5,241 nucleotides of DNA from an uncultured Muribaculaceae bacterium. Lineage in GTDB: Bacteria > Bacteroidota > Bacteroidia > Bacteroidales > Muribaculaceae. The position numbers and the translations under genes are program-made. The DNA lies in the NCBI GenBank assembly GCA_947173755.1, contig CAMWGM010000125.1, positions 1-5,241 of the forward strand, in the 5' to 3' direction. This document shows positions 5,075 to 5,241 of this stretch, one piece after another (within the stretch, counting starts at the first letter, position 1; every line of letters begins with the position of its first letter). Under the pieces are notes generated by a model. It searched no databases. It was not told the DNA's origin and saw only the letters and a list, made by a program, of their open reading frames with translations.

Positions 5075-5241
5075 TTATTGATTCTCTTTACTAAGTTCTT
5101 CTTCAATCTCCTCTATGGTAGGAAGTGCCGATGCTACATCGTTAAAAAGTTTTTCAGTCTCATACTGTGCTATTCCCATCGGTTGGGTTATTCCCCTCAG
5201 TGCAAACTCAGCCTTTTTATTGCTTTTGCTACGGCAAAGCA
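5075..5241 (-). CDS. C-terminal end of a DUF1016/YhcG-type PDDEXK nuclease, cut by window edge
   Basis: The last 54 codons plus stop of a minus-strand gene enter from the right edge. They read LCRSKSNKKAEFALRGITQP, then MGIAQYETEKL and end ALPTIEEIEEELSKENQ. This matches the C-terminal signature I know from DUF1016/YhcG proteins: LC(K/R)xKxxxxAEYALRxxxxPxGVxxY followed by LPTIEEIEEEL. These are predicted PDDEXK nucleases, often found in defence islands near restriction-modification genes and other mobile DNA. The visible frame has no internal stop. Hand-counted GC over this stretch is about 41%, against 34 of 60 bases in a sampled part of gluQ (3001-3060), consistent with acquisition. The N-terminal part and the partners lie outside the window, so whether it is complete cannot be told. 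Confidence 0.8.
   Translation of the reverse strand, partial: LCRSKSNKKAEFALRGITQPMGIAQYETEKLFNDVASALPTIEEIEEELSKENQ

Overview
The window looks like a chromosomal segment of a Bacteroidales bacterium, possibly Muribaculaceae (the family level is inferred). Three things support this. Gene order is yicC-gmk-nadD-DUF5063-rpiB. Promoter candidates carry the Bacteroidetes -7 element TAnnTTTG rather than TATAAT, and clear Shine-Dalgarno sequences are absent before most starts. The DUF5063 protein is of a type I know from Bacteroidetes.

Left half (1-2844, minus strand): one compact operon read right to left. It encodes the YicC-family endoribonuclease, guanylate kinase (gmk), nicotinate-nucleotide adenylyltransferase (nadD), a DUF5063 protein and ribose-5-phosphate isomerase B (rpiB, cut by the left edge). 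yicC/gmk and gmk/nadD junctions are stop-start overlaps (TGATG and ATGA), nadD overlaps the DUF5063 gene, and rpiB follows after 13 bases. The set links RNA turnover, GTP supply, NAD synthesis and pentose phosphate metabolism.

Middle (2845-4780, plus strand): a 110-bp divergent intergenic region carries a -7 box facing each way. Rightward lie a glutamyl-Q tRNA(Asp) synthetase (gluQ), a small signal-peptide-bearing outer membrane beta-barrel protein, and a 78-residue soluble protein whose LPxxxxYPLxDxxHVxxA pattern resembles a motif I associate with phage structural-gene products. The leader of this last gene holds a strong GC hairpin that coincides with a 12-codon open frame. Its loop is complementary to an 8-base stretch just past the gene's stop codon.

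Right end (4781-5241): a 19-bp-stem terminator sits between the rightward genes and a minus-strand tRNA-His(GTG). The tRNA has a well-formed Bacteroidetes promoter (TTTG, 20-nt gap, TAACTTTG). Beyond an AT-rich stretch with an 11-bp tandem repeat lies the C-terminal end of a DUF1016/YhcG-type PDDEXK nuclease, on the minus strand and lower in GC than the housekeeping genes. It may mark the edge of an accessory region outside the window.

Most of the window is ordinary core genome. The places that repay a second look are the leader and small gene at 4489-4825 and the nuclease fragment beside tRNA-His.
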